A stretch of 64,000 nt of DNA, from assembly GCA_038501785.1 (NCBI GenBank), contig JBAMJR010000053.1:2436001-2500000 (forward strand), in the 5' to 3' direction. This stretch comes from Myoxocephalus aenaeus. Its lineage: Eukaryota > Chordata > Actinopteri > Perciformes > Cottidae. A model generated the notes under the pieces. The model saw nothing but the letters and a program-made list of their open reading frames with translations, was not told the origin of the DNA and ran no database searches. Position numbers and translations under genes: made by a program. Positions 33,501 to 48,103 of the stretch are shown one piece after another; the first letter of the stretch is position 1, and each line of letters opens with the position of its first letter.

Positions 33501-35680
33501 GAGCTGTACTCCATCGAGAGGAGGAGGAGGGCACAGTCCTACTAACTTGTCCCAGAGGAAGCGCAGCCCTCTTAGTAGATTGCTGCGTACCCCCAGCCCT
33601 TTGCATGTGAAGAGCGAGCGCTGCAGCCCCGCCAGTAAGTCTAAATCCTGGCTTGGACTGCACAGAATCCCAAGCAGCAAGATGGAAGGAAAAGAGAAGA
33701 GAGCGGGGAAATCTTTGAGCGTGCCTGACTTGATCGTTTACTTGGCTGAGAACAGGTTTTATATTTTATACCCAAATAACTTCCTTTAGCATGAATTGCA
33801 GTGTATATATGAAATCCAATCACATATGAATATGACTTAAACACTTCCAATTACAGATGTATTTTATTTCTGCAGGATTCCCACAGAAAAAGTCGAACGC
33901 TCTCCACTGAAACCGCTGCAATCCCCCAACTGCACCGGGTCAGCCCTCACCATGGAAGTACCAGTTCACCATAGACTCAGTCATGCCAAAAGCGAAGCCC
34001 AGCTATCAAGCAACGGCAAAGAGCATTCCCCAAGGCAAGTTACTGGCAGAGTTTGCACAGCAGTAAATGGAAAGGGACTCAATGATAACATGGAAGAAGG
34101 CAAGATACCAGTCGGCTATGGCTCCAAGTCTTTCTGCCAGTGGAATGAGGCTACGACGAGAACTACAGAAGATGGCAGGACTCCGACGGAGCCTCAAGGG
34201 GAACAAAATGACGACGAGGAGCCGAGCAAGGAGGGAGGAGGAAACGAGCCAAAAGAGGAAGAGAACAAAGAGCACAAGTTGTACCAGCTAGCCAATGAAC
34301 TCCTGCAGACGGAGAGAGCCTACGTAGCTCGTCTCCACCTGCTGGACCAGGTCAGTGTGCTACATTTCTTTTTGGCTTCTTCCACGAAAATGAACCCGAG
34401 CCACTTTCTTGGATGCAGACTTCATTGTATTGTTGGATACAACGTGCTCCTTTTTTAGGTTTGCATAGTTCTTGTTGACGTAAAGAAAGATTTCATTGAC
34501 ATCCTTTAATCGGCAAGTTCTCAACAAACTTGTGTCTTTTTAATTTAAGCGTCATGCCTTTCTAACTCCCTCCACAGGTGTTCTGCTCCCGCCTAACGGA
34601 GGAGGCAGGTCGCGGCTCGTTTCCCCTCGACGTGATAAGAAATATCTTCTCCAACATCTCCTTGATCTACTCCTTCCACAGCCAGTTCCTGCTACCCGAC
34701 CTGGAAAAGTGCATCGGCCACTGGTGAGTGTTCACCTCGTAGACACGAGATCAAGATTAAGGTCCATTACAATAGAGTAAATGTTGCTATTTGAAAGTCA
34801 ACTGGCTATGTGACAACTGAAGTCCCCTTGTTGTTTAAATGTGGAGGCTGGAATTTACTGATAATGCCACAGCTGTCAAGATAAGACTGTTCTCAGTCAG
34901 TTAAATCAATCACCTGACCTCAATTTACCATACTGGAGGCAACAAGCAAGCAAGGCTCGTAGTAGACATCGGGACTTTCTGCCAAAACATAAAATATGAA
35001 GGCTTACATTTCTACCCCTAGTCATTGCTTATTAAAGAATAAAATGTGGCGGACCTTCCCACTTCCACCACTTCTAGGTGTGAGAGCCCCGGCCTGGGAA
35101 GTGTTCTGCTTCAACACGCACCCTTCATGAGGATGTATGCCGACTACGTCAGGAACTTTGACCAGGCCATGGAGCTGGTGAGGACCTGGAGCGAACGCTC
35201 CTCTGTCTTCAGGACGATCGTCCAGGACATCCAGGTAAAGCCGACTCGGTATGAGGTTATCCCAAAGCATCTGAAAGTACGGCGGTCTGAGCATGTGCGG
35301 TCCTGTGTTTAGAGTCGGGAGGTGTGTGGCAGCCTGACCCTGCAGCACCACATGTTGGAACCGGTCCAGCGGGTTCCACGTTACGAGATGCTGCTCAGGG
35401 ATTACCTGAAGAAACTGCCCAGGGATAACCCAGACTATGATCTGGCTCACAGTACGTATGCTGGAGCATTATTATCATCCAATATCCTTGCTCTGAGAGT
35501 GCTTGTGTTAGATTCTTTTTTTTAATGGCACCTCTTTTCCCTCATAAAGGTGCAGTCTGTCTCTGATGGGTCGTTATGTCTGTAATGAGCAGAATTCCTT
35601 TTGTCTCCTCCCGCAGAATCCTTGCAGATGATTTCCATGGCAGCCACCCACTCAAACAGCGCCATCCACAAAGCTGTACG

Positions 35681-35759
<79 letters not shown>

Positions 35760-38700
35760 ATGTAGCGTTGTGCTAAGTTAGATATCATCACGGTCAGACG
35801 ACACATTATATTCACAAAAAGTGATGCTGCATCGTGATTTGTATCCATCTATTATTGTGTATTTGAATCTGTGGATTATATCATTTGGAATGCCACAGCT
35901 GTATAGCTAAGATTTATATTGCTGTCACTGGATGATTTTGACATGAACAGAAATGAATGAAATTAGGTACTAAAATCAAAATGGCTGACAGATGTGTTTC
36001 AGGGTTTCTCTTTGTTTCCCCGTAGGAGAGCTGGAAGCGGCTGCTGGAGATCTATGAGATGGTTGGCGAGGAGGAGGTGGTCAACCCAACTAACGAGTTC
36101 CTCAGGGAAGGACGTCTGCTCAAGCTCGCTGCCAGGAACACATCCGCCATGGACAGGCACCTATTCCTGGTTAGAAACAGTCACACTACATCTCTGGGCT
36201 TTTTTTTTTTGTACCTGTTGTTCTTTTGACTGTTCGTATCTATCCCTCGAACTTCTGTTTTACCTTTCCATCAGAGCGCTTTATTTTGAAAATTCACTTT
36301 TCTGAAGTCCCTCTAGCGATGAGTGCCGTAAAAGTGTAAATCTAATTTGGTTCACAAAAGGAGCCTTGTAGATCATGGCGTCTAACTTTCCTCCACAGTT
36401 CAACAACTTTCTGCTGTGCTGCACTCCTAAGTTCAGCCTCGTCGGGCAGCGCTTTACTGTACGCTGCAGGATCGGAGTGGATGGCATGCATGTGCAGCTG
36501 ACCACCAATGAAGACCACCCACACACCTTCCAGGTCTCTGGAAAGGAGAAGACCCTGGAGCTGCAGGCCAGGTGTGTGTGTGTGCGTGGTAAAAGTGTGT
36601 TTCATAACAGTTGAGCTGCTTTAGTTTTTTTGTTGACCGTAAACTCATCTGCGTGTACATTTATTGTCCAACAACAAATTTGTATTTGATTTTGCAGCAT
36701 TGGTAGAAAGTATCATAGTTGAAAAGTTGATGCATTGGATTGAATGTTAATTTGCCTACATATTGTAGTCTGTGAACATACTCCTGGGTTATTAAAATGT
36801 TTATGTTTTTTGTTGTTTATTCAAGCTCTGAACAAGACCGAGATGAGTGGATACAGGTACTGGGGTATTTTCATGTAGGGTTTGATGCAACACATTAAAC
36901 ATGTCTTGAAATAGAATAGAATTTTTTTTTTTAACACAAGTTCTATTTCCAGGTAATTCAAGAAGCTATTGACGTGTTCCTGAAGAAACATGAAACCTTC
37001 AAATTGGCTTGTAAGGAGCTACATGTAGAAGAATCTGTAAGTTTGATATTTCAGAACTATTATAATAATAGTAATGCTATATATTCAGAAACTCATCCAG
37101 CTGATGTGTGTGTGTGTGTTTTACAGATGGAGGAACTCGGCCGACGTGCCCCTCGCTGGATCCGGGACAACGAGGTGACCGTGTGCATGAAATGCCAGGA
37201 AGCTTTCAACGCGCTCACCAGGAGACGGCATCACTGCAGAGCCTGCGGCTGCGTGAGTGACGCCTTGTACCGAACTCGCTGCACAGGCCAAAAGCTCTTT
37301 TTAGGACAGGATAGCAGTGATGGTTTCTCTGCTCCCCCAGGTGGTGTGCTGGAAGTGTTCAGACAACAAAGTGGCTTTGGAGTATGACGGCAACAAGCTG
37401 AACAAAGTGTGTAAAGCCTGCTTCTCCATCCTGACGGGCCAGAGAGAGGAGAGGGTGGAGGGAAAGAAGAGAAGGATACTGGAGGTGAGTTGTGTTTTTC
37501 TCTTTTTAGGAGCATCAGCTACAACTTAACATGGATCTAAGTCTTTATAAGCAATGTATTTTCTCACATGTGTTTTCTCCCAGTCATCTCCAGTCTCCAG
37601 TGACTGTGTAATGAGTGGGTTCCTGCTGTATGTGGACCACGCAAAGACCTGGCAACAGACGTGGTCTGTCGTGACCCGGTCTGAACCCGCAGCCCTCCTC
37701 CTGTACACAGATCCACAGGTAGGGATCTCTGTGATGAAGACTAATGTCAATGTGACTATTGCATTTTATTTCCAAACTTGGTCGTTATTATGCCATATAC
37801 TCGTTTCTGTTTGTATGCCACTGTTATTAGGAAGAGACGGTCTCTATACAACATGCATGCAGTGTTGTGCCCACAGTCACTCCGCCTCAAACACACAACA
37901 CCGCAGTCACCATCTGCAGCCATGCGCTCACATGGTGGAAAAAGGAAAATACTGCTAAAATTGGAAAGAGCTGTTGTGCAATCGACTGCAGAAACGGATT
38001 CTGATTTTTATTTTTTTTATTTTTTTAAATGTTAGTTATGCCACTCATGCTGCTTTTATGAATGAAACTTAATAAAACTCAATTTTACTCTGTTTGTTTA
38101 GTGTTGGATTACTTTCCCAAGTGTATTGCTACATGTACAGATACTGTAGGTGACAAACCAATGTTAATGCATATGGCATACATTTTGGCAAGAGTTGGAT
38201 TCTTGGAAGTTCAACCTCAGCTCCTATAATACGACTATAATAAACTGTATAGCCAAAATACACAAATGTCTCGATTGAAACCACAATTCATTTTTTTTTT
38301 TAATCCCCAACCCATTACAGCATAGGATCATGCATTCTATTATATCAGGTTTTCAATCTAGAGCTCTGACTCATGTTTGCTCTATAGAGCAAGTACATGC
38401 TGTGTTCCTGGTTTCCTGCGCAAAAAAAAAAGAAAATGCATCAAAATCAATGTTGTTGTGAATCATTGACACATCCCAGAATGTGAAAACAAAGCTCCCA
38501 AGTAGGTAGTACACAGAAACAAATTAAATGTTTGTTTTCTTTATAAAACAAAACGGTGGCATTGTGTAAACTGACACAAAGGGTTAAATTCTGTACATTT
38601 TTGTCCGCTAAAAGACATCAGAGCATATTCTTTAAAGTGAGGCACAGGGCTAAGCGTCAATAAACCCCTGACTGGCTCATTTAGCATCATGTGGAAACGG

Positions 38701-39149
38701 TGACATCACATACTCTCTGATGAATATTATTCTGAGCCATGGGATTATTATTAATGACAAAAAAACAATGCTGTTTTTATACAAAATTGTGCCACGCACA
38801 GTTTAAGCCTTTTTTATTCACCAGCTGCTTTTCTGTCCCTTTCGTCCAGGATGTGAAGCCCCTCTCCAGTATCCCACTCCTGGGCTGCAGTGTGGAGGAT
38901 TCCCCTCAGGAGCTCCGGGGGCAGCCTTGTTTCTGTTTAAGGCAATCCAAAACGACCCACACTTTCTCCTGCGATGGCTTGGACCTCAAACAAAGCTGGC
39001 TGACTGTCCTGAAAGCCGCTGCGACGGGCAGGCAGTGTGACATCAACACCAATGGCTCCAGATGGAGCATCATTGGTAGTTTCAGTGATGGAAACGTGTG
39101 CACCGGTGAGGAATTCATCATCATCGGCAACACGGAAAATAACTCGTGA
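30531..39149 (+). CDS. fgd4: FYVE, RhoGEF and PH domain protein 4-like (frabin), Cdc42 exchange factor
   Basis: Activates Cdc42 by nucleotide exchange and links it to actin; human FGD4 mutations cause Charcot-Marie-Tooth 4H. Exons: 30531-30657, 32981-33112, 33215-33755, 33876-34350, 34578-34723, 35078-35234, 35313-35451, 35617-35675, 36026-36169, 36399-36571, 36826-36856, 36953-37036, 37127-37252, 37341-37484, 37584-37718, 38850-39149; all phases agree, 970 residues. The N-terminal third is Ser/Pro-rich and low in conservation but holds SVPDLIVYLAENR, like the frabin actin-binding region. DH about 400-590 (LTLQHHMLEPVQRVPRYEML), PH1 about 615-725 (HTFQVSGKEKTLELQA), FYVE about 745-815 (CMKC, RRRHHCRACG), PH2 about 832-935. 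ELGRRAPRWIRDNEVTVCMK is closest to FGD4 among the six FGDs. It is about 200 residues longer than human FGD4. Exon 1 has a second possible donor at 30624, also in phase. Confidence 0.9.
30658..32980. other. fgd4 intron 1
   Basis: About 2.3 kb with no convincing exon. An old copy of the 'ttagcttagcttagcac' percomorph repeat lies at about 31440-31635 ('ttccatattttgggaaagac' through 'ggttagcttagcttagcaca'). The remainder is AT-rich and I recognise nothing in it. Confidence 0.55.
31440..31635. repeat. Dispersed percomorph repeat, diverged copy
   Basis: Begins 'ggaataattccatattttgg', passes through 'ggcaccactctta' and reaches 'ggttagcttagcttagca'. This is the order of the family seen at 23370-23610, covering mainly the preceding part. 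Confidence 0.6.
35684..35758. repeat. (TA)n/(CA)n microsatellite in fgd4 intron 8
   Basis: A short TA run followed by about 60 bases of CA repeat, starting 9 bases after the donor of exon 8 (35676). Confidence 0.95.
37719..38849. other. fgd4 intron 15
   Basis: The 1.1-kb intron before the last exon, AT-rich with several poly-A and poly-T runs. No additional exon was needed or seen; exon 15 ends and exon 16 begins in phase 0. Confidence 0.6.
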
Positions 39150-41747
39150 ATGTTCGATGGAAAGTACACGAACACACAACAACAGACCAAAGTCCTTAGC
39201 GTTGAAATAAACGTTTAATAAAATGAATAAATAAAACAAAAGTGCAATTCAGGAATGTAAAGGTTGTTATTAACAGTGTTCTGACTGAAAACAGTGTTTC
39301 CCATAACAGTGGTGATGCACTTTATTTGTGAAATGGTTTTACGGTAAAATAAATAAAGTGAAGGTGTTTTAACACGAGTCGGATTATCCCTTCACCTACA
39401 AAGATGGCTGCTTCAGCTTCGTACACGTAGTAGTCTAAGGTGCCATGCGATGTGGCGTGGGAAAAAAAGCTTGAGGTTGTTTTTGCACAGCGGACACATA
39501 ATTGCATGAGGGATTCAGTGATGCACAGAGGCTCTGTGGGATCATATTTGCCTTATAAAACACATTCAGCTGACCCCATTTCTTCACAGATACAGCAATT
39601 GAATATTTACACTCAAGACTCTAAACGGCTAAAGAAAATCTAAATGACCAGAACACATTTAAAAAAAAAAGTGATCGAAATGATCATTGTAAAACATAAA
39701 ATGACAGCATAACATTGTCTCTCGTATGTGTGCAGCAACCGAAGCACCGGGTTAGCTTCTGCGATATGTTTCAATGGGAAAGAAAAGGCATTCTTTTTCA
39801 GATGCAAATTAACAAAATAATTGACTTCATGTTATTTTAATAACATTTGTCTTTTCAGCACATGTATTTTCGCAGTAATGAAATGATGGTTAGTCCAAAA
39901 TAAATGCACCCAAAACCCTGACCTCGCTGTTCTACACACATTGTTAAACTATACCTGATCGATTGAGGTATGCAGGCTGAAATTATAAATGTTCCACCAA
40001 AGGGAATAATAACTAGAAGCTGCATTCATCAGTAATCGTGGAATGTGAAGGAGGTCGCTGACAAACTTCCAGAGAATTATCGCTAATCTCTGTGGAGTTT
40101 TTCAAGCTTCTTAGCTAGTTACGGTTTTATGGAACATCTAACTGTACGGTTCAAACTCACTACTCAAACCAATCATGTTTCCAGCATCAACAGATTTTTT
40201 TTTTGCAGCAAACATTTTGATAGACCATAGACTGTGTGCTACCTATTCAGCGCTAAACAGTTAGCCGCTTGCAACGTTAGCCGCTAGCTGGTGAAAAAGT
40301 CAAGCAGCTAGCAGCTAGCAGCTTTGTTTTTTTTAAGCGTGTGGTGAAGGTCAAAGAGCTAAAAGAAACAAAGCAAAAAACATGACTCCATGTGAACGCT
40401 GATGTGTCTTTTTTTTCAATTAGGCCATTGTTTGCTAATTCATTAGCCATTAAAATTGTAACAATCCTAAATCTGATTAATGCAGCTTTGATGTTCTCAC
40501 TTCCTGTCGGAATAACCGAGAACCTTGTTTCTTTTATGTCACTTATGCACTACATAATGTTACTTCTCTATTGACGAAGCCGAAAGCATACGCTGCTGTG
40601 CTGTGCTTCAAAATGTGCAGAGCCTAAATAGCTATAGTGTTGTGTCTTAACCGATTATCTACGCTGCAGATGGTAGCTGTTAAATAACTCAGTGTCTGAA
40701 CTGAGAGAATCATCTGAAGTTGTGAACTTGCCCCCTGAAGGCCCGTCTTTGTCTTGATGCTGGAGCTGCAAACACAACGGGACATTTGAGAGCAGCATTG
40801 GAGACCAAACCGTGCTCTTTGTGTAACAGTGCCTTCCTCTGAACTGCAGCAGCAGCAGACAGCGCCGGTGCAAATGAGCCATTTGAAGTAGCCTCCACTC
40901 TTTTCCTGTTCGACATCATTAAAAACAAAATCAGATTTGGTCTCGGCTCAGGCCAAAAAGTAATTTGTCTCAACATTAAACAACAAACTCCTCAATTTGT
41001 CATAACAAAGTTTACGGACATCTTGAAGACAAAAGGTGGTTTGATGTGCTCGTAGCCAGTTAGTTCAAGAAAGGAGGCCTTGATTCGGACATAGAGGCTT
41101 TAAAAATGAGATGTTTAAATCCAGCACATGGAAAGCAACACTGGCAGAGGACCCCATATCGCACATACACTGACACACTATACATAAAGGGGGAGGGTCA
41201 TTATTTACAGAATGGCTACCTCTCTTTTTTCTTTCATACATCAGTTTTGTTCACTGAAAATCCATTAATCACTGGCTCCATCTTGGAAGAAGTCTCTTGC
41301 TCTCAAATTGGATTTGATGTCCGAGTACAGTTCAGGCCACTTTAGTATTCATTAATCATCATGGACCTGCCATCCATGGCTCAGTGCTAAAATGCTGCCG
41401 CTGTATCCGATCCAGAGAGTCACTTTTAATCAGCCACGGGTAAGTAATCCATCCTAAGCCTCCGTGAGGCTGTGTCAAGTAGAATTGACAACATCACTCT
41501 CGGTGATAATACACAAAGATGATTGTTGCTCTTTCCAGCAGGTTGTGATGGAGCACAACCACGGTGAACAAAAGAAGCACAGGGGTATATACACACAACA
41601 ACAAAAACGTTATTCCAGAGAAATTCCAAGCAGTCCTGAAGACTCCAAGAAGCCAGTAGTGCAGCACTTGACGTTAGCTCGAGGCAAATCGACCCCCTTT
41701 TAAAACCAGCACTGATGAAAGGCGGAAAGCCAGCTGTCCGGGATCTC
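39150..41747. other. Convergent intergenic region between fgd4 and dennd11
   Basis: The two genes end toward each other. AATAAA signals for fgd4 are at 39206-39211 and 39217-39222. On the minus strand a candidate signal for dennd11 is at 39321-39326 (TTTATT on the plus strand), which would give a long 3' UTR of about 2.4 kb. Open frames in between, for example 40655-40976 on the minus strand, have no recognisable domain and are taken as UTR. Confidence 0.55.
39206..39222 (+). terminator. fgd4 polyadenylation signals
   Basis: Two AATAAA hexamers, at 39206 and 39217, 57-68 bases after the stop codon. Confidence 0.7.
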
Positions 41748-44700
41748 TCAACTGCAGCACAGCTGCTCCGACACCAGCAGGGTGTCGTAGCCATAGATCT
41801 CCAGCAGGTGGAGCAGGAAGAGCCGGTCTCCATGAGGGTCCAGACCCATGGCCCTCACACTCTCCTGGGTCAGCGTGGGGTCGGGGCTCCCTGCCACCTC
41901 GCCGAGGGTCTGGAAAATCCTGTTGTTCTGCTCCAGGAAAAACCTGGAAGAGTCAACATTTAGAGAGAAGGGTGAGCAGTTTTACATGACTCTTCACCCA
42001 GCTCCACAACTAAACTATACTCTCTTTTTTTTGCAGTTTAGAAAACATCTACACAGCTCACTGTTCCCTTTGTTTTGTCCCTCTTGTCCTGTATGCTTTC
42101 CTCCCACGTCCCTCTAGTTTTCCTTTCATGTCTTTATACTGAACAGTAGCAGCGATTAGATGGGGGAGAAGAAAAAAAACACACACAAAAACTACACAAA
42201 TCTGCCCTTTGTGAGATTTAATAACTACAGTTGCTGCGAGAGAGGGAGAAAGGTCGGGAGATTCTGTCGGGCTCATTACCTTTTTGATTCAATTATTCTA
42301 AGCTGCCACTGTGCTGACCGTTATCACGAAGAGATCGGCTCTGCTTACTGTGGTTAATCAGAGTTTTCACGCCACTGGCTGGTTAAGTGAATCATGTTGG
42401 ACTTACAGGATAAAGAGATCCTCTTCACTGGACACACAGTCACCATTCTCCTCCTGGGAGTACAGCAAAATCTGCCTGCACACACACACACAAACACACA
42501 CAGACACACACACACATTTTAGAGACTCTGCACAATCTGTGGTCTAAACCAGCATATGCATGCTTGTGTTACACGTTGTGCAAAGCAGCTCACAAATGTA
42601 TAATTTGTTTTCTTTAAGTCTTAAATAATTTACTAAAAGAGCTGTGCACTGTAGTTTTTATAAAATCTTACTTAACATGATGAGACGGGGTATAGTGAGA
42701 TTGACTCAAAATAAATTACAGTGTTCATCGGAATGAGGGAACAAGTCATCAGGATGCATCAACAATGCGTTTTAATAGATTAAATGAATCTATAGCGCTG
42801 GCCTTTTATAGGCTTTCTTGACAATACATAATATATATAGATACACAACACCAGCCTTTAATTCCCACCCTGTTAATGAAGCAAAACCAGCTACCTCTGT
42901 TCAGTGAGTTTGCGATACTTCTCCCTGTCGGCGGTGCTGAGGCGGAGCAGAGGCTTCAGGCCGTCCCTGTAGGTCTTTACATTCTGATTGTCTACATACA
43001 CATCATACAGGTCCTTCTTCTCCTCAAAGATCTTCTCAGTTGTACCTAAGCACACAAACACACAGGATCTCTAAGATTTGAGATACCACTCGTACCTGCT
43101 ACAGACGCGTATTAGACCAACTCCACTTACACGCCACGTAGGAGAGCTCGTTCTCCAGGGCGCTGATGTCGGCCACGTTCACGTAGAAGAAGGGGCGGAA
43201 CTCGGGCACGGCCTCGCCGATGCCGGGGAGGGAGATGTTTGCCAGGCAGCAGCAGCAGTACACTGAGAGGGAAGAGGGGGTGAGATTAGCAAAATGATGC
43301 ACGAGTGTGGGAGAGATGGGGAACATAGTTCGACACCGATACGGCTGGAGAGAAACTGCATGCGCGCTGATGTGAAATCCCGACTCAACGCAATACAAAT
43401 GATTAAAGACAGTTTCCGCAGATTGTGTGAACTTTTCGAAAAGTAAAAACATGAAAATACAGATTTTTAAAATGATTTTTAGAAATTTTGTGAAAAACAC
43501 TATTTCTCTCTCTTGACAGGAGATGCATGATCATAGTCCTGTATTTTTGGAGGCCAATCCCAGAAGTTAGCATCGCACTGGTTCCCCCAGCAAAAAGCCA
43601 ATGGGACTTTTCCATTGGATTTTGGATTATTGCAGAAAATAGGCTGTGGCAAAACACAAGTTCATGATTCTTACATGTTTTGTTCACCAAGATAATCTTC
43701 ATAAATGAAGACCACTTTTATGATCTTTGAAACGTGAACGCAATCGGCAGAAGCAATAAGGTGAGGCCATAAACCTACTACACAGCTGCTGGCTCCAGCT
43801 TCCTATTGACCAGACAAACACGAGAGTGGTATCACTCCTCTCATCTGACTCCAGGCAAGAACTCCCAAAATGTCTTAACTATTCATTGAAACGTCTACTG
43901 AAATAAATACACTAACCTCTGTAGCAGACCACGCCCACAGGTGGAGGGGAGAAGATGAGGATGCGTCTGCGGAGCAGAGCCAGTTTCCACAGCACCATGA
44001 TCTGCTCCCCAAAGAAGCGGATGAACTGGGACATACAGCCTGCAGGGTGGGTGATCTGCAAACACAGAGCAGCCCAAGGTTACCGAGTCATTCAGTGTGA
44101 AAGACAGCAGCTGACGCAGCTGTAGAAGTGTAAATGTCCTCCCTACCTTCATCTCAGGGTGCATGCAGTGGTTGATTGCAGCTCCCCAGGCATTGGCTGG
44201 ACATGCAGTAACAACCCCATCACCACTAGGGGGCAGAAGGGCTCTCTTGTCCTCATAGAAGGCCTCCAGGGGAGAGTAGTGGCCAGGGGACTGAAGCTGG
44301 AGCCTGCAGCCGGGGACAAAAAAAAGACATTAAAAATGGAAATCAAAAACTCAAAATCTTTTCCTTGTTCAGCAGTTTGATTTTATAGACTCATCATATA
44401 TAGTCAAGAAGAGTTTGTGGGTTTCTTGGCACCTGCATCTGGTCCACTTTTTAAAGACTCAACTTCTCTTAAAGTCAAATATGATCTGCTCGTGGATGCC
44501 TCTATTATATTCGTCTGTGATTAATCCATCATTATTATGTAATTCATTAGTTGTTTATCCTAAATACAATCAATTTAAGAAATCACTTTGTCTTGGTTTG
44601 TGATATGATGGGGAAACTATAAATACAAACTTATTAAAATCATAAAAACAAAACCCTTCATCCTGATACCCATATTTCCTCACCTAAAAAAAGAAGGAAA

Positions 44701-47700
44701 GTGATATAAAATACCCAAAAAGAAGGAAGAAGTAGCAGTAAGGTAAAAAGAAAAAAGATTAGAAAAGACCATTATTGCAGCAGTCTGTTATGATACAATA
44801 CATTATCAAATTATAAGTTATTCTATTCATCTCATTGCTTTGATTTCAGACAAAACTCAAAGATGTTCCATTTAAAATAATACAAAAATCATTTGAGAAA
44901 ATAGAACCAGCTAATGTTTGACTTGTTTGCTTGATAAATTACTTAAATGAATTGCTTATGAAAAGTATGTAAACAAGCTTTCGGTCTGCATGTCAGCAGT
45001 TTAAAAAAAAAAAGAAATGTGTCAGCTACTAAACCATTTAGGCTGCATTTATTTTCTACCCAGAAACATCTCCATCGTATCATTCCTGTCCTTGTTAGCA
45101 TCCGTAGCATGTCCCTGCAAAGCTAATGAGCTCATAGAAAGAAAAAGAAAGAAAGAAAGAAAGAAAGACATCCTTTTTATTTGTCATAGTACATACATAC
45201 ATGAAATGTATTCTCTGCATTTAACCCATCCTTGGTATCTTAAGGAGCAGCATTTAGCTGTGAGAGCCAAGAGAGGACACAAAACAGATCAGAAATAGAG
45301 GGGAGGAGGAAGAAAAAAAGAAAAAAAGGGAGGGTGAGTATCCACACATTCTTACATATCTTAACCACCTCATGACCAACAGTGAGCCTTTATATAACGG
45401 CAGTCAGCAGATGGGGAATCTGGAGCGAGCGACGTGGGGAATGATGAGTAATTAGCGTGACCGCAGCCTGACTGGGGGCCAGGCGAGGCCGGGAGTGTGG
45501 GAACCGGAGAGGGACGAGGGCCCGGGAGGGCACAGAGAAAAGGGGGCCTGGATATAGGGAGGGCTGTGTTCAAAGACAAGAGGGTGATAAGCGGGGTGAC
45601 AAATCTTGGGATGAAACACAGAGGTTCACGGCCCCGTCCGCACCAGCAGAATTATGAATGGGGTTTCCGGATAATGGAGCGCCATCGAGGGAGAGGAAAC
45701 AGGAGTCAGGGAAAGTGTGAGAGTGGTCTATTTGAGACGAGAGAGGAAGAGGAACTAGGAGGAGGGTCAAGAAAAGGCTCACCAGCGGCCCCTAGTGGAC
45801 ATATGTGAACTTACCAGTGGACTCATATTGTCAAACGTGAAACCTTTTACATTAATACTAGTAATAGTACTTGAAGAGTAGTGTACTCTTCGAGTAAAAA
45901 AATGTATAACGTGTACGAGACTTTGTTAATCAATTAATCATTTAAAGTAATGTATTATGCAAAAGAAATCAAATAAAGAAATACTGGTTCCAGCTTCTCA
46001 AAATCAGGTTTTGCTTCTGTTCTATTAAGTAAATGTCTTTCACTTTAAAGGTCAACTTCTAAGCCAACATGGGAAGCCCTTAAATGTGTGCTGAAAACAT
46101 GGAAAACATGGAAAACTCCATTCCCTCCCGAGGAAGATTGGATTGTATGATAACTCGGAACTGCTCCAAAATGGAAATTGTGGTGAGGTTGTTCATGTTG
46201 ACTGAATGTCTTTGGGATTTGGAACGATAGTTGAACAAACCAAGTTGTTTGAAATTGGGACTGTGTGCATTTTTCACTATTTTGTGACACTGAAGTCTTT
46301 AGTTCAGCGAACGTAACAAGCCGGCTCCCCTTACCTAACCTGGTGCTCCAGGAAGCTCATGTAGCGGTAGAGCAGGGTGTAGGACGGAGACAGGATCCCC
46401 ACCGACTTCATCCTCGCCCCCCTCTCCACCGCGCTCTCCACCGCCATGTTGGCAAAGCAGGCGAGGCCGAAGTAGCTGCCCTTCCGGAAGTAGCTGTGGA
46501 CGGAGAGAGGGAGAGAGAGGCGAAGCCATGAGTCACGAAAAGCAAAGCCACTGCCAGAAGGCTGGGCTTTTTTCCCTTCTTTTTGCCAGGCAACACTTGG
46601 TGTCGCTCTATCCTGCCAGGAGGAAGACATGGGGCCGCATCCTAATACTAAAAATGAGCTTCCTTGTCTTGCCTTGTCCTTCAAGATGTACAAACAAGAA
46701 GGTGAACAACTTCCTCCACTGTGCAAATGCTCAGACCGATGGCGCTTACATGAAGTCTGTGGTGACCCGGTGGGAGCCGCTGGCGATGGCTTTGAACTCC
46801 ACTCCGTCCAGGTCCATGTCTTTGGGCAGGCACCACTCCAGCATGTTTCCTATCACACCCACACAACAGAGCGATAGCATGAGAACACAAAGCACTGGTA
46901 TCAGACCAGACGGTAAATATATACTCTCACCCATTTCCTCTCACGCTCATGAAACCACGGTGACACAGAGCCACTGGACTCCTTGCGGTTCACTATGTGG
47001 CGCTCGAGAGGCGTTTTTTAAAAATGTAAACATCAGCTACACTTAACAGTCAGTGTAAATTCTGCCAAAAACGTGGGTTGATTCATCAGATCGAGCCTAC
47101 AGGTCTGTTTCCTCCACCTGCAGCTGAACACCAACGATGCTCTGGAACCACTTTGACTGCGGTTATTGACTTAAAGTATTTAGCTTTAAGTATGATGCAG
47201 TGCAAAGTGCTCCATCAAAGCTATTTCTTGTGCAGACAGACCAGTATTAAAAGGCCCCTGGAGACATCACATCTCGTTATCATGTATTTTTTACATCCCA
47301 TTAGAAGCACATCAGAATGCTTTGCTTTGTGAGATATATTGTGTGGCTCCGATGCTTCACTAAAGTCTGTAAGTGTAAGACAATCCTCTGGCTTTATGCC
47401 ACATTATTATAGGTGAAGTACTAGAAGTTAATCTACTCGCTCTGGTAGTGTGGACTCAGAAATGGTCGAGGAAATCTCGAGGGCTCATTTGTTCACTTAA
47501 ACCGTTGTGGTGTCTTCAAGACATTGTTGCACGTGTAACCCTCTTTTCTTGCCTCATTTCCTGACACTTCTATGCTGCATTATCTAATAGAAAGATGACA
47601 TTTGAATCACACTTTTTCTGCCAGAATAACACCCCTAAAAACCCACCTGCACCAGGTAAGTAGGCACCAAATCCACACCTGACTTGTCAGTGGTTTGGGT

Positions 47701-48059
47701 GGATCACACCTGTTCAAGTAAGCAGAAGTGGAGCGTTCTATCTGTTAGTAGGCAATTTTTTTTTTTTATCTTGCTAAGACTCAGACACAACTGTCCTAAT
47801 AATTTACACATTGTTGTGATGCTAAAGCAGAGGCATATTTTAACTTAAGAGTGGCTCTTTGAGTGCACAAACTAGATATTTTGCTGTAAGCACTGAAAAT
47901 ACCATCTGTGCAATTTGTCACACACTGTTTAATCTTGTAGAATTTAATAATATACTGAATAAAAGTGTATGTTTTTCTCCACAGGTACACACACATATAA
48001 TGATGCACCACAGCCAACTCTCTCAAAATATCAATATATATATATATCAATATATATAT

Positions 48060-48103
<44 letters not shown>

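Noticed and set aside
40655..40976. Minus-strand open frames of 75-88 codons between fgd4 and dennd11
   Set aside because: They fall in the likely dennd11 3' UTR, overlap each other in two frames, and show no domain.
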